NCBI RefSeq assembly: GCF_005887615.1
Contig: NZ_VANS01000001.1
Location: 235,415-299,414, forward strand
DNA from: Sulfitobacter sabulilitoris
Lineage (GTDB): Bacteria > Pseudomonadota > Alphaproteobacteria > Rhodobacterales > Rhodobacteraceae
Length of the DNA: 64,000 nt
Direction: 5' to 3'
Shown here: one piece after another, positions 43,550 to 52,889 of the stretch
How the letters are laid out: each line of letters opens with the position of its first letter
Numbering within the stretch: the first letter of the stretch is position 1
Notes under the pieces: model-generated
What the model was told of the DNA's origin: nothing
Database searches by the model: none
Seen by the model: only the letters and a program-made list of their open reading frames with translations
Translations under genes and position numbers: made by a program

Positions 43550-44790
43550 TGGCTCAACTCCCGAAAGGTGGGTGCGACCGTGACGCCGGCTGTCACGAAT
43601 TCCTGCCCGACCACGATCACCGTCGCCACGTCGTCCAGCCCGGTCAGCCACACCCCCTGCGCCGTGTCACGCATCAGCGACACCGGCTTGAACTGCACGA
43701 CGTCATCCGCGTCCACCGTCCGCACGCCCAGCGTGCCATCGTCGTTCAGCGTCAGCGCCGATTGCGGCAGAAGATGCGCCTTGGCCCCGTCGGACGCGAT
43801 GGCGATCTCGGCGGTCTGCCCGTCGCTGATCGAAAGATCGTCGTTGCGCACCTCGATTTCAACCCGGAAGGTGCGTGTGGTAGGATCGGCGGAGCGCGAC
43901 AGGAAGCTGACCGTGCCACGGACTTCGCCGCCGCCCGCCGCCAACCGGGCGCGCGCCGAAGCGCCCACCGCGATGCGGGCCACCTCGGTTTCCGGCACGA
44001 AGGCCACCAGCTTGATCGGATCGAGTTGCAGGATCGTGGCGCACAGGTCGCCCGGTCGCAGCAGCGCGCCCAATTCGGCCGTATCGCTTTCCAGCAGGCC
44101 GCCGAAGGGGGCGTGGATCGTCACGCGATCCAACTCCGTCTCGGCCAGCGCCACACCGGCCTTGGCCGATTGGATGCCCGTTTTCGCCGCCTGAAGCCCG
44201 GCGCGCGCCGATTCGACGGCGGCCTGCGCGGTGGCGAATGCGGCTTCGGCATTGGCCACCCGCGTGGTCGAGGCAAAGCCGTCCTCGCCCAGCCGGGCCG
44301 ACGCGTCCCGGTTGATCCGCGCCTCCTCCAACTGGGCCTGGGCTTGCGCCAAGCGGGCCTGCGCCTCGGGAACCCGCGCCTGCGCCTCGTCAAGCTGCGC
44401 GCGGGCCTGCGCCAGCGTGTCCTGGCGGGTGCCGGGGTCGAGCCGGCACAGCTCCTGCCCCTCGCTGACCGTGGTGCCCTTGCGCAGCGGCTCAGACATC
44501 ACGCGCGCCGAAGTTTCGGCTTTGACATCCACCTGCCGCGCGGCGTTGGTCTGGCCGCGCAGGATCACCGCCGTATCGATGTCGCGCGCCTCCGAGCGGT
44601 GTACGACCACCTTGACCCGGCCCGCGGACGCGCCGTCGTCACCCGGTGTCGCTGCCGCGGTACCCTCTGCCTGCATCTGCGCGGCGGGGGAGGACAGGCC
44701 AAGAAATTCGGTCACCACCGCCCGCTCGAAGACCGCAAGATAAAGCAGCGACGCAACGGCAACGGCTGCGAGAACTGGGAAAATACGCAT
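43546..44790 (-). CDS. RND efflux periplasmic adaptor (HlyD/MFP family)
   Basis: A 414-residue adaptor. Start MRIFPVLAAVAVASLLYLAVF gives a signal anchor. A lipoyl/barrel-sandwich half follows (KAETSARVMSEPLRKGTTVSEGQELCRLDPG), then a long alpha-helical hairpin rich in Ala/Gln/Glu (about 115-200; AQARAQLDEAQARVPEAQARL), the second lipoyl half (VTIHAPFGGLLESDTAELGALLRPG), and the C-terminal beta-barrel domains. It is the first gene of the two-gene operon, with a candidate promoter and operator at 44895-44941. Confidence 0.9.
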   Translation of the reverse strand: MRIFPVLAAVAVASLLYLAVFERAVVTEFLGLSSPAAQMQAEGTAAATPGDDGASAGRVKVVVHRSEARDIDTAVILRGQTNAARQVDVKAETSARVMSEPLRKGTTVSEGQELCRLDPGTRQDTLAQARAQLDEAQARVPEAQARLAQAQAQLEEARINRDASARLGEDGFASTTRVANAEAAFATAQAAVESARAGLQAAKTGIQSAKAGVALAETELDRVTIHAPFGGLLESDTAELGALLRPGDLCATILQLDPIKLVAFVPETEVARIAVGASARARLAAGGGEVRGTVSFLSRSADPTTRTFRVEIEVRNDDLSISDGQTAEIAIASDGAKAHLLPQSALTLNDDGTLGVRTVDADDVVQFKPVSLMRDTAQGVWLTGLDDVATVIVVGQEFVTAGVTVAPTFRELSQ

Positions 44791-45099
44791 TGGTGGGCCT
44801 CGTTCTGGGTCTGATCGGCGGGCCTGGGGCCGCGCCACGTATCGGTACAAGTTTTAAATCATGGCATTCGGCGCGATCGGCCGCCCGGTGAAACGCAAAA
44901 TGTATTTAGCCTGATTACGCTAAACTGACCAGTTCAGATTAAAATTTTCTGGCCTCTCGTGCAATGCCTGACCGCGCAGGCGTCGATGCGGCCCCTTGGC
45001 TTGGCCTTCGTCGCGCGTTAAGAGGGGCGAATTCAGGCGCGGGGCCCGTCCGCGGGGCCGCCTGAAGGGGACATCGACGCAACGTACGGGCAGGCCTTC
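44791..45099. other. Divergent intergenic region between RND adaptor and YfgM-like gene
   Basis: About 309 bp with a short AT-rich core at 44890-44950 that holds the RND promoter/operator. No additional gene. Promoter for the YfgM-like gene is expected on the right but was not singled out. Confidence 0.6.
44921..44941 (-). promoter_or_regulatory. TetR-type operator overlapping the RND promoter
   Basis: A 21-bp imperfect palindrome: left arm TAAACTGACC, central A, right arm GTTCAGATTA (8 of 10 arm positions complementary). The core AACTGACCAGTT is a type of dyad seen at TetR-regulated efflux operons. On the minus strand TGGTCA and TAAATA, 17 bp apart, form a plausible -35/-10 that the palindrome overlaps. 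No TetR gene is in this window. Confidence 0.5.
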
Positions 45100-45777
45100 A
45101 TGAGCGATACGGACAGTTTCATCGACGAAGTCAACGACGAGGTCCGGCGCGACCGGCTCTTTGAGCTTTTGCGCCGCTATGGCTGGGTCGCGGGGCTCGT
45201 GGTCGCGCTGATCGTCGGCGGCGCCGCCTTCAGCGAATACCGCAAGGCGCAGATCCGCGCGCAGGCCGAGGCACTGGGGGATGCGATGCTGGCCGCCGTG
45301 TCATCGGACGATGCGCAAGCCAGGGCCGCTGCCCTGGCCGACATCGATGCCGCGAACCCGACTGCCGGCGCGGTTCTGGCGATGCTGACCGCCGCCGAAC
45401 AGGTCGAGGCCGGAGCGATGGAGGCGGCAGTCGCCACCCTCAACACCGTCGCAACCGATGCCGAGGTCCCCGCGATGTACCGCCAGATCGCCACGTTCAA
45501 GGCGTTGACGATGCAGGCCGACACCTTGCCGGCGGCAGAGCGCCGCCAGCAGTTCGAGGCCCTGGCGCAGGCGGGATCGCCCCTGCGTCTGCTGTCCGAG
45601 GAGCAACTGGCGTTGATCGACATCTCCGCCGGGGACCGCGATGCGGCCATCGCTCGGTTGCAGTCGATCCTGAACGACGCCGAAGTCAGCGCGGACTTGC
45701 AACAACGCGCCTTACAGGTGATTGTGGCGCTTGGGGGCGCGCCCGAACTGGATGCGATGCCCGATCCGGTCAACTGA
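45100..45777 (+). CDS. YfgM-like TPR membrane protein (TPR_21)
   Basis: A 225-residue protein with a short N-terminal cytoplasmic segment, one transmembrane helix (WVAGLVVALIVGGAAFSEY, about 29-47) and a periplasmic TPR-like helical domain (LAAVSSDDAQARAAALADI... TLPAAERRQQFEALAQAGSPLRLLSEEQLAL). It fits the YfgM family, which associates with SecYEG and periplasmic chaperones. Position before bamB and der (yfgM-bamB-der order) supports the call. Confidence 0.85.
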   Translation: MSDTDSFIDEVNDEVRRDRLFELLRRYGWVAGLVVALIVGGAAFSEYRKAQIRAQAEALGDAMLAAVSSDDAQARAAALADIDAANPTAGAVLAMLTAAEQVEAGAMEAAVATLNTVATDAEVPAMYRQIATFKALTMQADTLPAAERRQQFEALAQAGSPLRLLSEEQLALIDISAGDRDAAIARLQSILNDAEVSADLQQRALQVIVALGGAPELDAMPDPVN

Positions 45778-45841
45778 ACCGGTCATGCGGTGGCCCGGCG
45801 GGGGCCATCGCCAAGCGATGAAGATAAGGGCGAGCAGGGCG

Positions 45842-47203
45842 ATGACAGCGATTTCCAACATACCGGCCACGCGGCGACCGGGGCGCGCGATCCTTGCGAC
45901 ACTGGCGATCAGCGCCTTGCTGGCGGCCTGCGCCGAGCCCGAGGTCATCCTGCCCGGAAAGCGCGAGAATATCCGCTCGGTGCTGCAGGACCCGGGCCTC
46001 GAACCCATCGAGAGCGGCCCCGTCGCCAACGTCAGCCGCGCCATTTCGCTGCCCGCCGCCACGTCGAACGCAAGCTGGCCGCAGGCCATCGGCACGCCGC
46101 GCACCCGCACGGCGCATCCGGCCCTTGGCGCCGCATTGGCCCCCCTGTGGTCCAGCAGCATCGGCGCGGGCGACAGCCGCCGCCAGCGCATTACCGCCGA
46201 TCCGGTCGTGGCGGGCGGTCTGATCTATACGCTCGACGCGGGCTCCACGGTCACGGCGACCGACATCGGCGGACGGACGGTCTGGCAAAACGACATCCGC
46301 CCCGTGCGCGATGGCGAGGGGCAGGCGACCGGGGGCGGCATCGCGGTCAGCGGCGGGGTGCTTTATGTCTCGCTCGGTTACGGATCGCTGGTCGCGCTGG
46401 ATGCGGCGACCGGCACCGTCACGTGGCGTCAGCAGCTTGACGCCACGGGCTCTGGCGCGCCGACGGTCTATGACGGGATCGTATACCTGACCGCCGGCGA
46501 CGATACCGGCTGGGCGGTCAATACCGCCAACGGGCGGATCCTGTGGCAGATCAGCGCCGCCACAAACATCAACAACGTTCTTGGCGCGCCCGCACCGGCG
46601 CTGAGTGACGATCTGGCGATCTTCGGCTTCGGGTCCGGCGAGCTTCAGGCGGTGTTCCGCCGGGGCGGGCTGCGCCGCTGGGATGCCGCGGTGCTGGGCG
46701 AACGTCCGGGCCGGGCGCTGTCCAAGGTGGGCGACGTCACCGGCGCGCCCGTGATCGTGGGCGATACCGTCTATGCGGGCAATCAATCGGGCCGCATCGT
46801 GGCCCTCGACACCGGCAGCGGCGCGCGTATCTGGACCGCGCCCGAAGGTGCGATCGGCCGGGTCTGGCCCGCGGGCGACAGCGTCTTCGCGATCACCGAT
46901 ACCAACGAACTCGTGCGCCTCGATGCCCGCGACGGCAGCCGCGTCTGGGGCGTGCCCTTGCCCAATTTCGTCAAGGACCGTCCGCGCAAACGGTCCGAAG
47001 TCTTCGCCAACCATGGCCCCGTGATCGCGGGCGGGCGGGTGATTGTCGCCTCCAGCGACGGTCAGTTGCGCAGCTTTGACCCCCGTGACGGGCGCCTGAT
47101 CGCCAGCACGCCGGTGCCCGGCGGCGCGACCACCGCGCCGGTCGTGGCGGGTGGTGTTCTGTATGTCGTGTCGACCGGCGGGAAATTGCACGCTTTCCGT
47201 TGA
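45842..47203 (+). CDS. bamB: Outer-membrane assembly lipoprotein BamB
   Basis: About 453 residues. N-terminal lipoprotein signal with LLAAC (lipid Cys30) and then PQQ-like beta-propeller repeats: GGLIYTLDAGSTVTATDIGGRTVWQNDI, GVLYVSLGYGSLVALDAATGTVTWRQQL, DTVYAGNQSGRIVALDTGSGARIW. BamB is the periplasmic propeller subunit of the outer-membrane protein assembly machine BamABCDE. An in-frame ATG at 45818 could add eight basic residues. Location between the YfgM-like gene and der is the conserved order. Confidence 0.92.
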   Translation: MTAISNIPATRRPGRAILATLAISALLAACAEPEVILPGKRENIRSVLQDPGLEPIESGPVANVSRAISLPAATSNASWPQAIGTPRTRTAHPALGAALAPLWSSSIGAGDSRRQRITADPVVAGGLIYTLDAGSTVTATDIGGRTVWQNDIRPVRDGEGQATGGGIAVSGGVLYVSLGYGSLVALDAATGTVTWRQQLDATGSGAPTVYDGIVYLTAGDDTGWAVNTANGRILWQISAATNINNVLGAPAPALSDDLAIFGFGSGELQAVFRRGGLRRWDAAVLGERPGRALSKVGDVTGAPVIVGDTVYAGNQSGRIVALDTGSGARIWTAPEGAIGRVWPAGDSVFAITDTNELVRLDARDGSRVWGVPLPNFVKDRPRKRSEVFANHGPVIAGGRVIVASSDGQLRSFDPRDGRLIASTPVPGGATTAPVVAGGVLYVVSTGGKLHAFR

Positions 47204-47254
47204 CGCGCAATTGGGGTAAGGCGCGTGCCTGACCCTCGGCTCGGAGCCTGATCC

Positions 47255-48733
47255 ATGTCTTTTACCCTCGCCATCGTGGGGCGGCCCAATGTGGGCAAGT
47301 CCACGCTGTTCAACCGCCTTGTCGGCAAACGCCTCGCCCTGGTCGATGACCAGCCCGGCGTCACCCGCGATCTGCGCGAAGGTGCCGCGCGTCTGGCGGA
47401 CCTGCGGTTTACCGTGATCGACACCGCCGGGCTTGAGGATGTGACCGACGACAGCCTGCAGGGCCGGATGCGGCGCCTGACCGAACGCGCGGTCGACATG
47501 GCCGACATCTGCCTGTTCATGATCGATGCGCGCGCCGGGGTGACACCGACCGACCTGGTTTTTGCCGACATCCTGCGCAAGCGCGCGGCCAACGTGATCC
47601 TTGCCGCCAACAAGGGCGAGGGCGCGGCGGCGGACGCCGGCGTGATCGAGGCGTATTCGCTGGGCCTGGGCGAGCCCATCCGCCTGTCTGCGGAGCATGG
47701 CGAGGGGCTCAACGATCTCTACACCCACCTGATGCCGCTGGCCGACGGGTTCGCCGAACGCGCCGCCGAGGATGCGCCCGAGATCGACGTGACCCTTGAC
47801 GAGGACGAGGGCGACATGGAGGCGACCACGCCGCAGCCCACCAACGCCAAGCCCTTGCAGGTGGCCGTGGTCGGTCGCCCCAACGCGGGCAAATCCACCC
47901 TGGTCAACCAGATCCTGGGCGAAGACCGCCTGTTGACCGGGCCGGAGGCCGGGATCACCCGCGATGCCATCTCGCTGCGGATCGATTGGGAGGGCCCCGA
48001 CGGTGTGGCCGTGCCGATGCGGATCTTTGACACTGCCGGTATGCGCAAAAAGGCCAAGGTGCAGGAAAAGCTCGAGAAGCTGAGTGTCAGCGACGGGCTG
48101 CGGGCGGTCAAGTTCGCGGAAGTCGTCGTCGTCCTGCTGGATGCCGCGATCCCGTTCGAGCAGCAGGATCTGCGCCTTGCGGATCTGGCCGAGCGCGAGG
48201 GCCGTGCGGTGGTGGTGGCGGTCAACAAGTGGGATATCGAGGAAGACAAGCAGGGCAAGCTCAAGGAGCTGCGCGAAAGTTTCGAGCGGCTGCTGCCGCA
48301 ACTGCGCGGCGCACCGCTGGTCACGGTCAGTGCAAAGACGGGCCGCGGGATGGACCGGCTGCAAGCCGCGATCATGCGCGCCTATGACGTGTGGAACCGC
48401 CGTGTGACAACCGCGCATCTCAACCGCTGGCTTGCGGGCATGATGGAGGCGCATCCGCCCCCCGCACCGCAGGGCAAGCGCATCAAGCTTCGCTACATGA
48501 CGCAGGCCAAGACGCGCCCGCCGGGCTTCGTGGTGATGTGCAGCCATCCCGACAAGGTGCCCGAAAGCTACAGCCGGTATCTTGTCAATGGTTTGCGGGT
48601 CGATTTTGACATGCCGGGCACACCGATCCGGCTGTATATGCGCGGCCAGAACGACGCCAACCCTTACAAGGGTCGCAAGAAGGCGCCGCCCAGCAAACTG
48701 CGCAAACACACCGAAGGCCGGCGCAAGGATTGA
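47255..48733 (+). CDS. der: Ribosome assembly GTPase Der (EngA)
   Basis: A 492-residue tandem GTPase required for 50S ribosomal subunit maturation. First G domain: GRPNVGKST (residues 7-15), DTAGL, and the guanine-base motif region AANKG. Second G domain: [21 protein letters not shown]-like C-terminal domain follows ([19 protein letters not shown]) and ends in the typical basic tail. A highly charged linker ([17 protein letters not shown]) joins the two G domains. All catalytic motifs are intact. Confidence 0.96.
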   Translation: MSFTLAIVGRPNVGKSTLFNRLVGKRLALVDDQPGVTRDLREGAARLADLRFTVIDTAGLEDVTDDSLQGRMRRLTERAVDMADICLFMIDARAGVTPTDLVFADILRKRAANVILAANKGEGAAADAGVIEAYSLGLGEPIRLSAEHGEGLNDLYTHLMPLADGFAERAAEDAPEIDVTLDEDEGDMEATTPQPTNAKPLQVAVVGRPNAGKSTLVNQILGEDRLLTGPEAGITRDAISLRIDWEGPDGVAVPMRIFDTAGMRKKAKVQEKLEKLSVSDGLRAVKFAEVVVVLLDAAIPFEQQDLRLADLAEREGRAVVVAVNKWDIEEDKQGKLKELRESFERLLPQLRGAPLVTVSAKTGRGMDRLQAAIMRAYDVWNRRVTTAHLNRWLAGMMEAHPPPAPQGKRIKLRYMTQAKTRPPGFVVMCSHPDKVPESYSRYLVNGLRVDFDMPGTPIRLYMRGQNDANPYKGRKKAPPSKLRKHTEGRRKD

Positions 48734-48756
48734 CGCTCGGCACGGGTCGGATTCTG

Positions 48757-48795
48757 AAAAATCCGGTCCGTTCTATGTACAAGAAAACGGACTGG
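48757..48795 (-). terminator. Intrinsic terminator for the TspO-related gene
   Basis: Read on the minus strand, a near-perfect 10-bp stem (CCAGTCCGTT with AACGGACCGG, one mismatch) is followed by ATTTTT. It lies in the convergent gap after der and may act in both directions. Confidence 0.75.
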
Positions 48796-48854
48796 CGTCC
48801 AGGTTGCCGGGCGCGGCGCCGCCCTGGGCCGCGATGCCTTGGGCAAGCGTCCGG

Positions 48855-49571
48855 TCAGTCGGCAGACACGGGGCGGCGGCAGGCCTGCCATGTTGGATAC
48901 AGCAGGGCGGCGCCGCCGCCCGCCGCCAGTGCCGCGATCGTCGGAGCCGAGCCGAGATTTTGCACCACGACCGCGACAAGCGCCCAGATCACCGCCACCC
49001 CATAAGTCGGCGCGCGGCGCAACGTCGATTGTACGCCGCCCGCCAGTCCGATGGCCAGCAGCACAAAGACGACCGCCGCGGAGGCCTCCGACATCCAACC
49101 GTAGCCCGCCGCCAGAAGGCCCAATGAAACGCAGCTTGCCGCGCTGAGCCATCCTGCATAGAGCCCGACCGGCAAGGCCGCCGCCCAGCCGTCGCCGGCA
49201 GGCGCGCGGTAAAGCGCCCACAGCGCGCCGAGCAGCATGACCCAGATCAGGATGCTCGCCCAGACCGGGCTTTGGACGGCAACCGCCAGCCACACCGCAC
49301 CCACCGCCAACGACAGGCAAAGCGGCGCGCGCATCGCGTGCCAGTCTGCGTCGTCGCGCCGCCGCACCAGCCCGTATCCCAGCCCCAGCAGCAGCCAGAG
49401 ATAGATCACCCCCCAGATGGCAAAGGCATAGCCGGCGGGCTGAACGGGAGGATCGGTCTGCGGCACCGGAAACTGATCGGGATCGAAGCCGCCGAAATCC
49501 GGCACCAGCAACGGTGACGCGGCAAAGGCAAGGGCAAGAAGGACGCTGAGGACTGCGGTGGCGCGACGCAT
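48855..49571 (-). CDS. TspO/MBR-related tryptophan-rich membrane protein
   Basis: A 238-residue integral membrane protein with six or more hydrophobic helices, longer than a typical 160-residue TspO. Recognisable sequence near the N-terminus is PAGYAFAIWGVIYLWLLLGLGYGLV, and a central Trp/Ala-rich core includes ALWALYRAPAGDGWAAALPVGLYAGW. TspO relatives bind tetrapyrroles or cholesterol-like ligands and sense redox stress. The ATG at 49571 (MRRATAVLSVLLALAFAASPLLV) is preferred over an upstream frame extension. No operon partner. Confidence 0.75.
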   Translation of the reverse strand: MRRATAVLSVLLALAFAASPLLVPDFGGFDPDQFPVPQTDPPVQPAGYAFAIWGVIYLWLLLGLGYGLVRRRDDADWHAMRAPLCLSLAVGAVWLAVAVQSPVWASILIWVMLLGALWALYRAPAGDGWAAALPVGLYAGWLSAASCVSLGLLAAGYGWMSEASAAVVFVLLAIGLAGGVQSTLRRAPTYGVAVIWALVAVVVQNLGSAPTIAALAAGGGAALLYPTWQACRRPVSAD

Positions 49572-49695
49572 GACATGATCCTGATGGGGGCAAGGGCGGG
49601 ACGCAGGATGGCCACGCGGATTTACATTGTCGGGCAACCCGTTAAAGTTGCACCATTCTATATCATTCATTTAGACCTATCCGGGGTTTCGGCAA

Positions 49696-50835
49696 ATGGC
49701 AGTCATCGCGATTTTCTGCGACGGGACGTGGAACAGCCCGACGATCCCGCAACCCACCCATGTGTACCGCCTCTATGCGGCCACCGCGCAACACGACGGG
49801 CAAAGCGCGCTCTATCTGCCGGGGGTCGGAACGGGCGGCGCGGTGCGCGGGTTTCTCGGCAAGCTGATCCACAAGATCGGGGGCGGCGCCTTTGGCTGGG
49901 GTCTCAACGACAATATCAAGCTGGCCTACATGGCGTTGGCGACTGCGTACCAACCCGGCGACAAGATCCTGATCTTCGGCTTTTCGCGCGGCGCCTATAC
50001 CGCGCGGTCGCTTGCCGGGATGATCCGCAAGGCGGGTATCCTGGCCGATCCCACGCCCGCCAACCTGCGCAGGGCGTTCCGGCTCTATCGCAGGGCGGGG
50101 CCGGGGAATGCGCCCGACGCCGGGCATATCCGCAAAGCCCGCAAGAAATTGTCGCCCGGCTACGCGACCTCGCAACAGGATGTCGAGGAGCGGTTGCGCG
50201 AAAATCCCGAGGACGACAGCCACCTGGTGCGCATCACCTACCTCGGCATCTGGGACACGGTGGGATCGCTGGGCATTCCCGAGACGCTTCTGGGCCCAAT
50301 CGCCGCGATCTGGAATGCGCGCTACACCTTCCACGATACCAACCTGTCGCATCTGGTCGAGGCCGCGCGCCATGCCGTGGCGCTCGACGAGCGACGGGTG
50401 TTCTATGCGCCCGCGCTGTGGGACAACCTCGAGGCATCACGCGACGGGCCGGGGCTGAACGCCGGGGACAGGGGGCCGACGCGCCCCTATCAGCAGGTGT
50501 GGTTCGTCGGTGATCACGGCATCGCCGGCGGCAGCGGGGCCGCGCGGGGGCTGTCGGCGATCACGCTCGACTGGGTGCACGACGGCGCGCGCGAAGCGGG
50601 GCTGACGCTCGCGCCCGGTGCGCGCCTGCTGGATGCCGACATCGACCCGCTGGCCCCGGCGCCCGAGATCGACGACCCCAGCCTTTTCTACCGTGTTGCG
50701 CACGGGCTGTTGCGGTGGCGCGACGGTCCGGGCCACGACATCGACCTGCATCCGACGGCGCGGGCCCGGACGCAGGCCGACGCATCCTACCGGCCCGGCA
50801 GCCTGCGCAACCTGATGCGCGACCTGTTCACCTGA
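49696..50835 (+). CDS. DUF2235 alpha/beta hydrolase (lipase-like)
   Basis: A 379-residue protein of the DUF2235 family, whose members include type VI secretion phospholipases (Tle1-like). The N-terminus IAIFCDGTWNSP and the nucleophile elbow GFSRGAYTARSLAG (G-x-S-x-G, Ser about residue 99) are diagnostic. YLGIWDTVGSLG carries a probable catalytic Asp. The C-terminal region has WFVGDHGIAGG with a candidate His. No T6SS genes, VgrG or immunity protein is nearby, so this is probably a cytoplasmic or solitary hydrolase. Substrate unknown. Confidence 0.85.
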   Translation: MAVIAIFCDGTWNSPTIPQPTHVYRLYAATAQHDGQSALYLPGVGTGGAVRGFLGKLIHKIGGGAFGWGLNDNIKLAYMALATAYQPGDKILIFGFSRGAYTARSLAGMIRKAGILADPTPANLRRAFRLYRRAGPGNAPDAGHIRKARKKLSPGYATSQQDVEERLRENPEDDSHLVRITYLGIWDTVGSLGIPETLLGPIAAIWNARYTFHDTNLSHLVEAARHAVALDERRVFYAPALWDNLEASRDGPGLNAGDRGPTRPYQQVWFVGDHGIAGGSGAARGLSAITLDWVHDGAREAGLTLAPGARLLDADIDPLAPAPEIDDPSLFYRVAHGLLRWRDGPGHDIDLHPTARARTQADASYRPGSLRNLMRDLFT

Positions 50836-50845
50836 TACCCGCGCC

Positions 50846-52138
50846 TCAGATCAGCGCGCCATCGGCACTCAGTAGCGTCTTGCCGCCAAGGTAGGGCGCC
50901 AGCACATCGGGCAGCAGCACCGATCCATCGGCCTTCTGACCGTTCTCGAGCACCGCGATCAGGCAGCGCCCCACGGCCAGCCCCGACCCGTTGAGCGTGT
51001 GAACGAACTGCGGCTTGCCGCCATCGGCGGGTTTGAACCGGGCATTCATGCGCCGCGCCTGGAAATCGCCGGTGGTCGAGACCGAGCTGATCTCGCGATA
51101 GGCGTTCTGGCCGGGCAGCCAGGCTTCGATGTCATAGGTGCGGCGCGCGCCGAACCCCATGTCGCCGGTACACAGGATCACGGTGCGATAGGCGATGCCC
51201 AGCCGCTCGAGGATATCTTCGGCGCAGCGCAGCATGCGCTTTTGTTCGTCGTCGGAATGATCGGGGTGGGTCACGCTGACCATCTCGACCTTCTCGAACT
51301 GGTGCTGGCGCAGCATTCCGGAGGTGTCGCGGCCCGCCGATCCGGCCTCTGACCGAAAGCACAGGGTATGCGCGGCATAGCGGCGCGGCAGGTAGCTTTC
51401 CTCGATCACATGATCCGCCGCGATATAGGTCAGCGGCACTTCGGAGGTGGGCACAAGCCACCAGCCGTTCGTCGTGCGATAGCTGTCCTCGCCGAATTTG
51501 GGCAGTTTGTCGGTGCCATACATCGCCTCGTCGCGCACCAGCACCGGCGGATTGGTTTCGGTCAGGCCGTTTTCATCGACGTGGGTGTCGAGCATGAATT
51601 GCGCCAGCGCCCGGTGGATCCGCGCCACAGCGCCCGACAGCAGCACAAAGCGCGCCCCCGAGATCTTGGCGGCGGTATCGAAATCCATCGAGGGGGCGAC
51701 GCCCGCGATCTCGTAGTGTTCCTTTGGGGTGAAGTCGAAGCCGGGCACATCGCCCCAGCGGTTGACCTCGACGTTGTCGGACTCGTCCGCGCCGTCGGGA
51801 ACGTCGTCGGCGGGCAGGTTGGCGATGCGCGCCAGCATGTCGGTCAGTTCCGCGTCCAGCGTCTTGGCCTGGGCCTGCATCGCGGCGACTTCGGCCTTCT
51901 TGTCACTCACCAATGCGCGCAGCCGTTCGAATTCGGCCTCGTCGCCCTTGGCCTTGGCCGCCCCCACCAGCTTGGAAGCCTTGTTCTGCTCGGCCTGCGC
52001 GGTCTCTGCCGCCGCGATCTTGGCGCGCCGCGCCTCGTCCAGCGCGAGGATGTCGGAGGACACCGGCGCATCGCCCCGGCGCGCAAGTGCGGCATCAAAG
52101 GCGGTGGGGTTTTCGCGGATGGCGCGGATGTCATGCAT
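50846..52138 (-). CDS. serS: Seryl-tRNA synthetase
   Basis: A 430-residue class II aminoacyl-tRNA synthetase charging tRNA-Ser and tRNA-Sec. The N-terminal coiled-coil arm (about 30-100) is visible in repeated Ala/Glu/Lys ([24 protein letters not shown]). Motif 2 region: [21 protein letters not shown]. Motif 3 region: [20 protein letters not shown]. The C-terminal [16 protein letters not shown] completes the active site. It is convergent with the DUF2235 gene, 10 bp apart. Confidence 0.96.
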   Translation of the reverse strand: MHDIRAIRENPTAFDAALARRGDAPVSSDILALDEARRAKIAAAETAQAEQNKASKLVGAAKAKGDEAEFERLRALVSDKKAEVAAMQAQAKTLDAELTDMLARIANLPADDVPDGADESDNVEVNRWGDVPGFDFTPKEHYEIAGVAPSMDFDTAAKISGARFVLLSGAVARIHRALAQFMLDTHVDENGLTETNPPVLVRDEAMYGTDKLPKFGEDSYRTTNGWWLVPTSEVPLTYIAADHVIEESYLPRRYAAHTLCFRSEAGSAGRDTSGMLRQHQFEKVEMVSVTHPDHSDDEQKRMLRCAEDILERLGIAYRTVILCTGDMGFGARRTYDIEAWLPGQNAYREISSVSTTGDFQARRMNARFKPADGGKPQFVHTLNGSGLAVGRCLIAVLENGQKADGSVLLPDVLAPYLGGKTLLSADGALI

Positions 52139-52575
52139 GGGGGCGGTCCTTTTGTCAGGCGCGGAAGTGTGGGGGGAGATATGCCCGATCGGCCCCGACA
52201 GGAAAAGGGGGGATTTGGCGGCGGGCGCAAGGTGCTACACGCGCGGCGCGCGCCATCACATCGGGCTGGGCGGTTTGTGCCCGATGGGGCGCTGCAAGGC
52301 GCGGCATGCGGTGATGAAGGCAGACCAACCGTCGGAGTGCTCCAGGAACCGGTCGGGAGCGGAAATGACGGCGACCGACAACACTGCGCTGTCCGGGAGT
52401 GTCTGAAAAATACGGATCACCCGCGTGCCTGTACTGCAACCTGCGTACGATCACCGACCTGTGGCTTCGTGTCCTCCCGATTCACGGCCTTTCCACCTTG
52501 CGTCCGTCCCCGCGCGGCCATAGGTTCTGCCAAAATTCGGGCACCCGCCCGCTTGGTTAAAAAAGGACATATCCC
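52139..52575. other. Structured intergenic region between serS and yajC
   Basis: 437 bp without a convincing gene. It holds a perfect 8-bp inverted repeat CATCGGGC...GCCCGATG (52259-52266 and 52279-52286), framed by CATCAC/GTGATG arms, and a further hairpin GCTCC...GGAGC (52339-52360). The arrangement could be an RNA gene or a leader, but it lacks the conserved GGAAGGAAGCAGC-type core of SRP RNA. Promoters for serS (minus) and yajC-secDF (plus) should both lie here. Confidence 0.4.
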
Positions 52576-52854
52576 ATGGAAGCCATTGGCCAGTTCGTGC
52601 CCCTTATCCTGATCTTCGCGATCATGTATTTCCTGTTGATCCGCCCCCAGCAGAAAAAGGCGAAGGAACATGCCGCGATGGTGCAGGGCCTGCGCCGCGG
52701 CGATCAGGTGGTCACCCAGGGCGGGCTGATCGGCAAGGTGGCCAAGGTCAAGGATGACGGCGAGATCGAGGTCGAGATCGCCGAGGGTGTCAAGGTGCGC
52801 GTCGTGCAGTCGACCATCGCCACCGTCGTGTCCAAGACCGAACCGGCCAAGTAA
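52576..52854 (+). CDS. yajC: Sec translocon accessory subunit YajC
   Basis: A 92-residue membrane protein with the characteristic N-terminal helix FVPLILIFAIMYFLLIRPQQ followed by basic KKAKEH and a small beta-rich cytoplasmic domain (GDQVVTQGGLIGKVAKVKDDGEIEVEIAEG). It works with SecDF in the secretion machinery. The gene order yajC-secD-secF is the classical one. Confidence 0.95.
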   Translation: MEAIGQFVPLILIFAIMYFLLIRPQQKKAKEHAAMVQGLRRGDQVVTQGGLIGKVAKVKDDGEIEVEIAEGVKVRVVQSTIATVVSKTEPAK

Positions 52855-52889
52855 ACGCGCCGTCACACCCATCTGAAAAAGGCGGTTTC

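Noticed and set aside
39683-44194. A 1503-residue open frame on the plus strand antisense to the RND operon
   Set aside because: Composition (His/Arg/Gln/Gly-rich) is typical of GC-rich antisense shadows. The minus-strand genes have clear RND and adaptor motifs.
45770-48709. A 979-residue minus-strand frame antisense to bamB and der
   Set aside because: It is the reverse reading of two well-supported genes and has no motif of its own.
52240-52400. Signal recognition particle RNA (ffs) candidate
   Set aside because: The conserved GGAAGGAAGCAGC-type core is absent.
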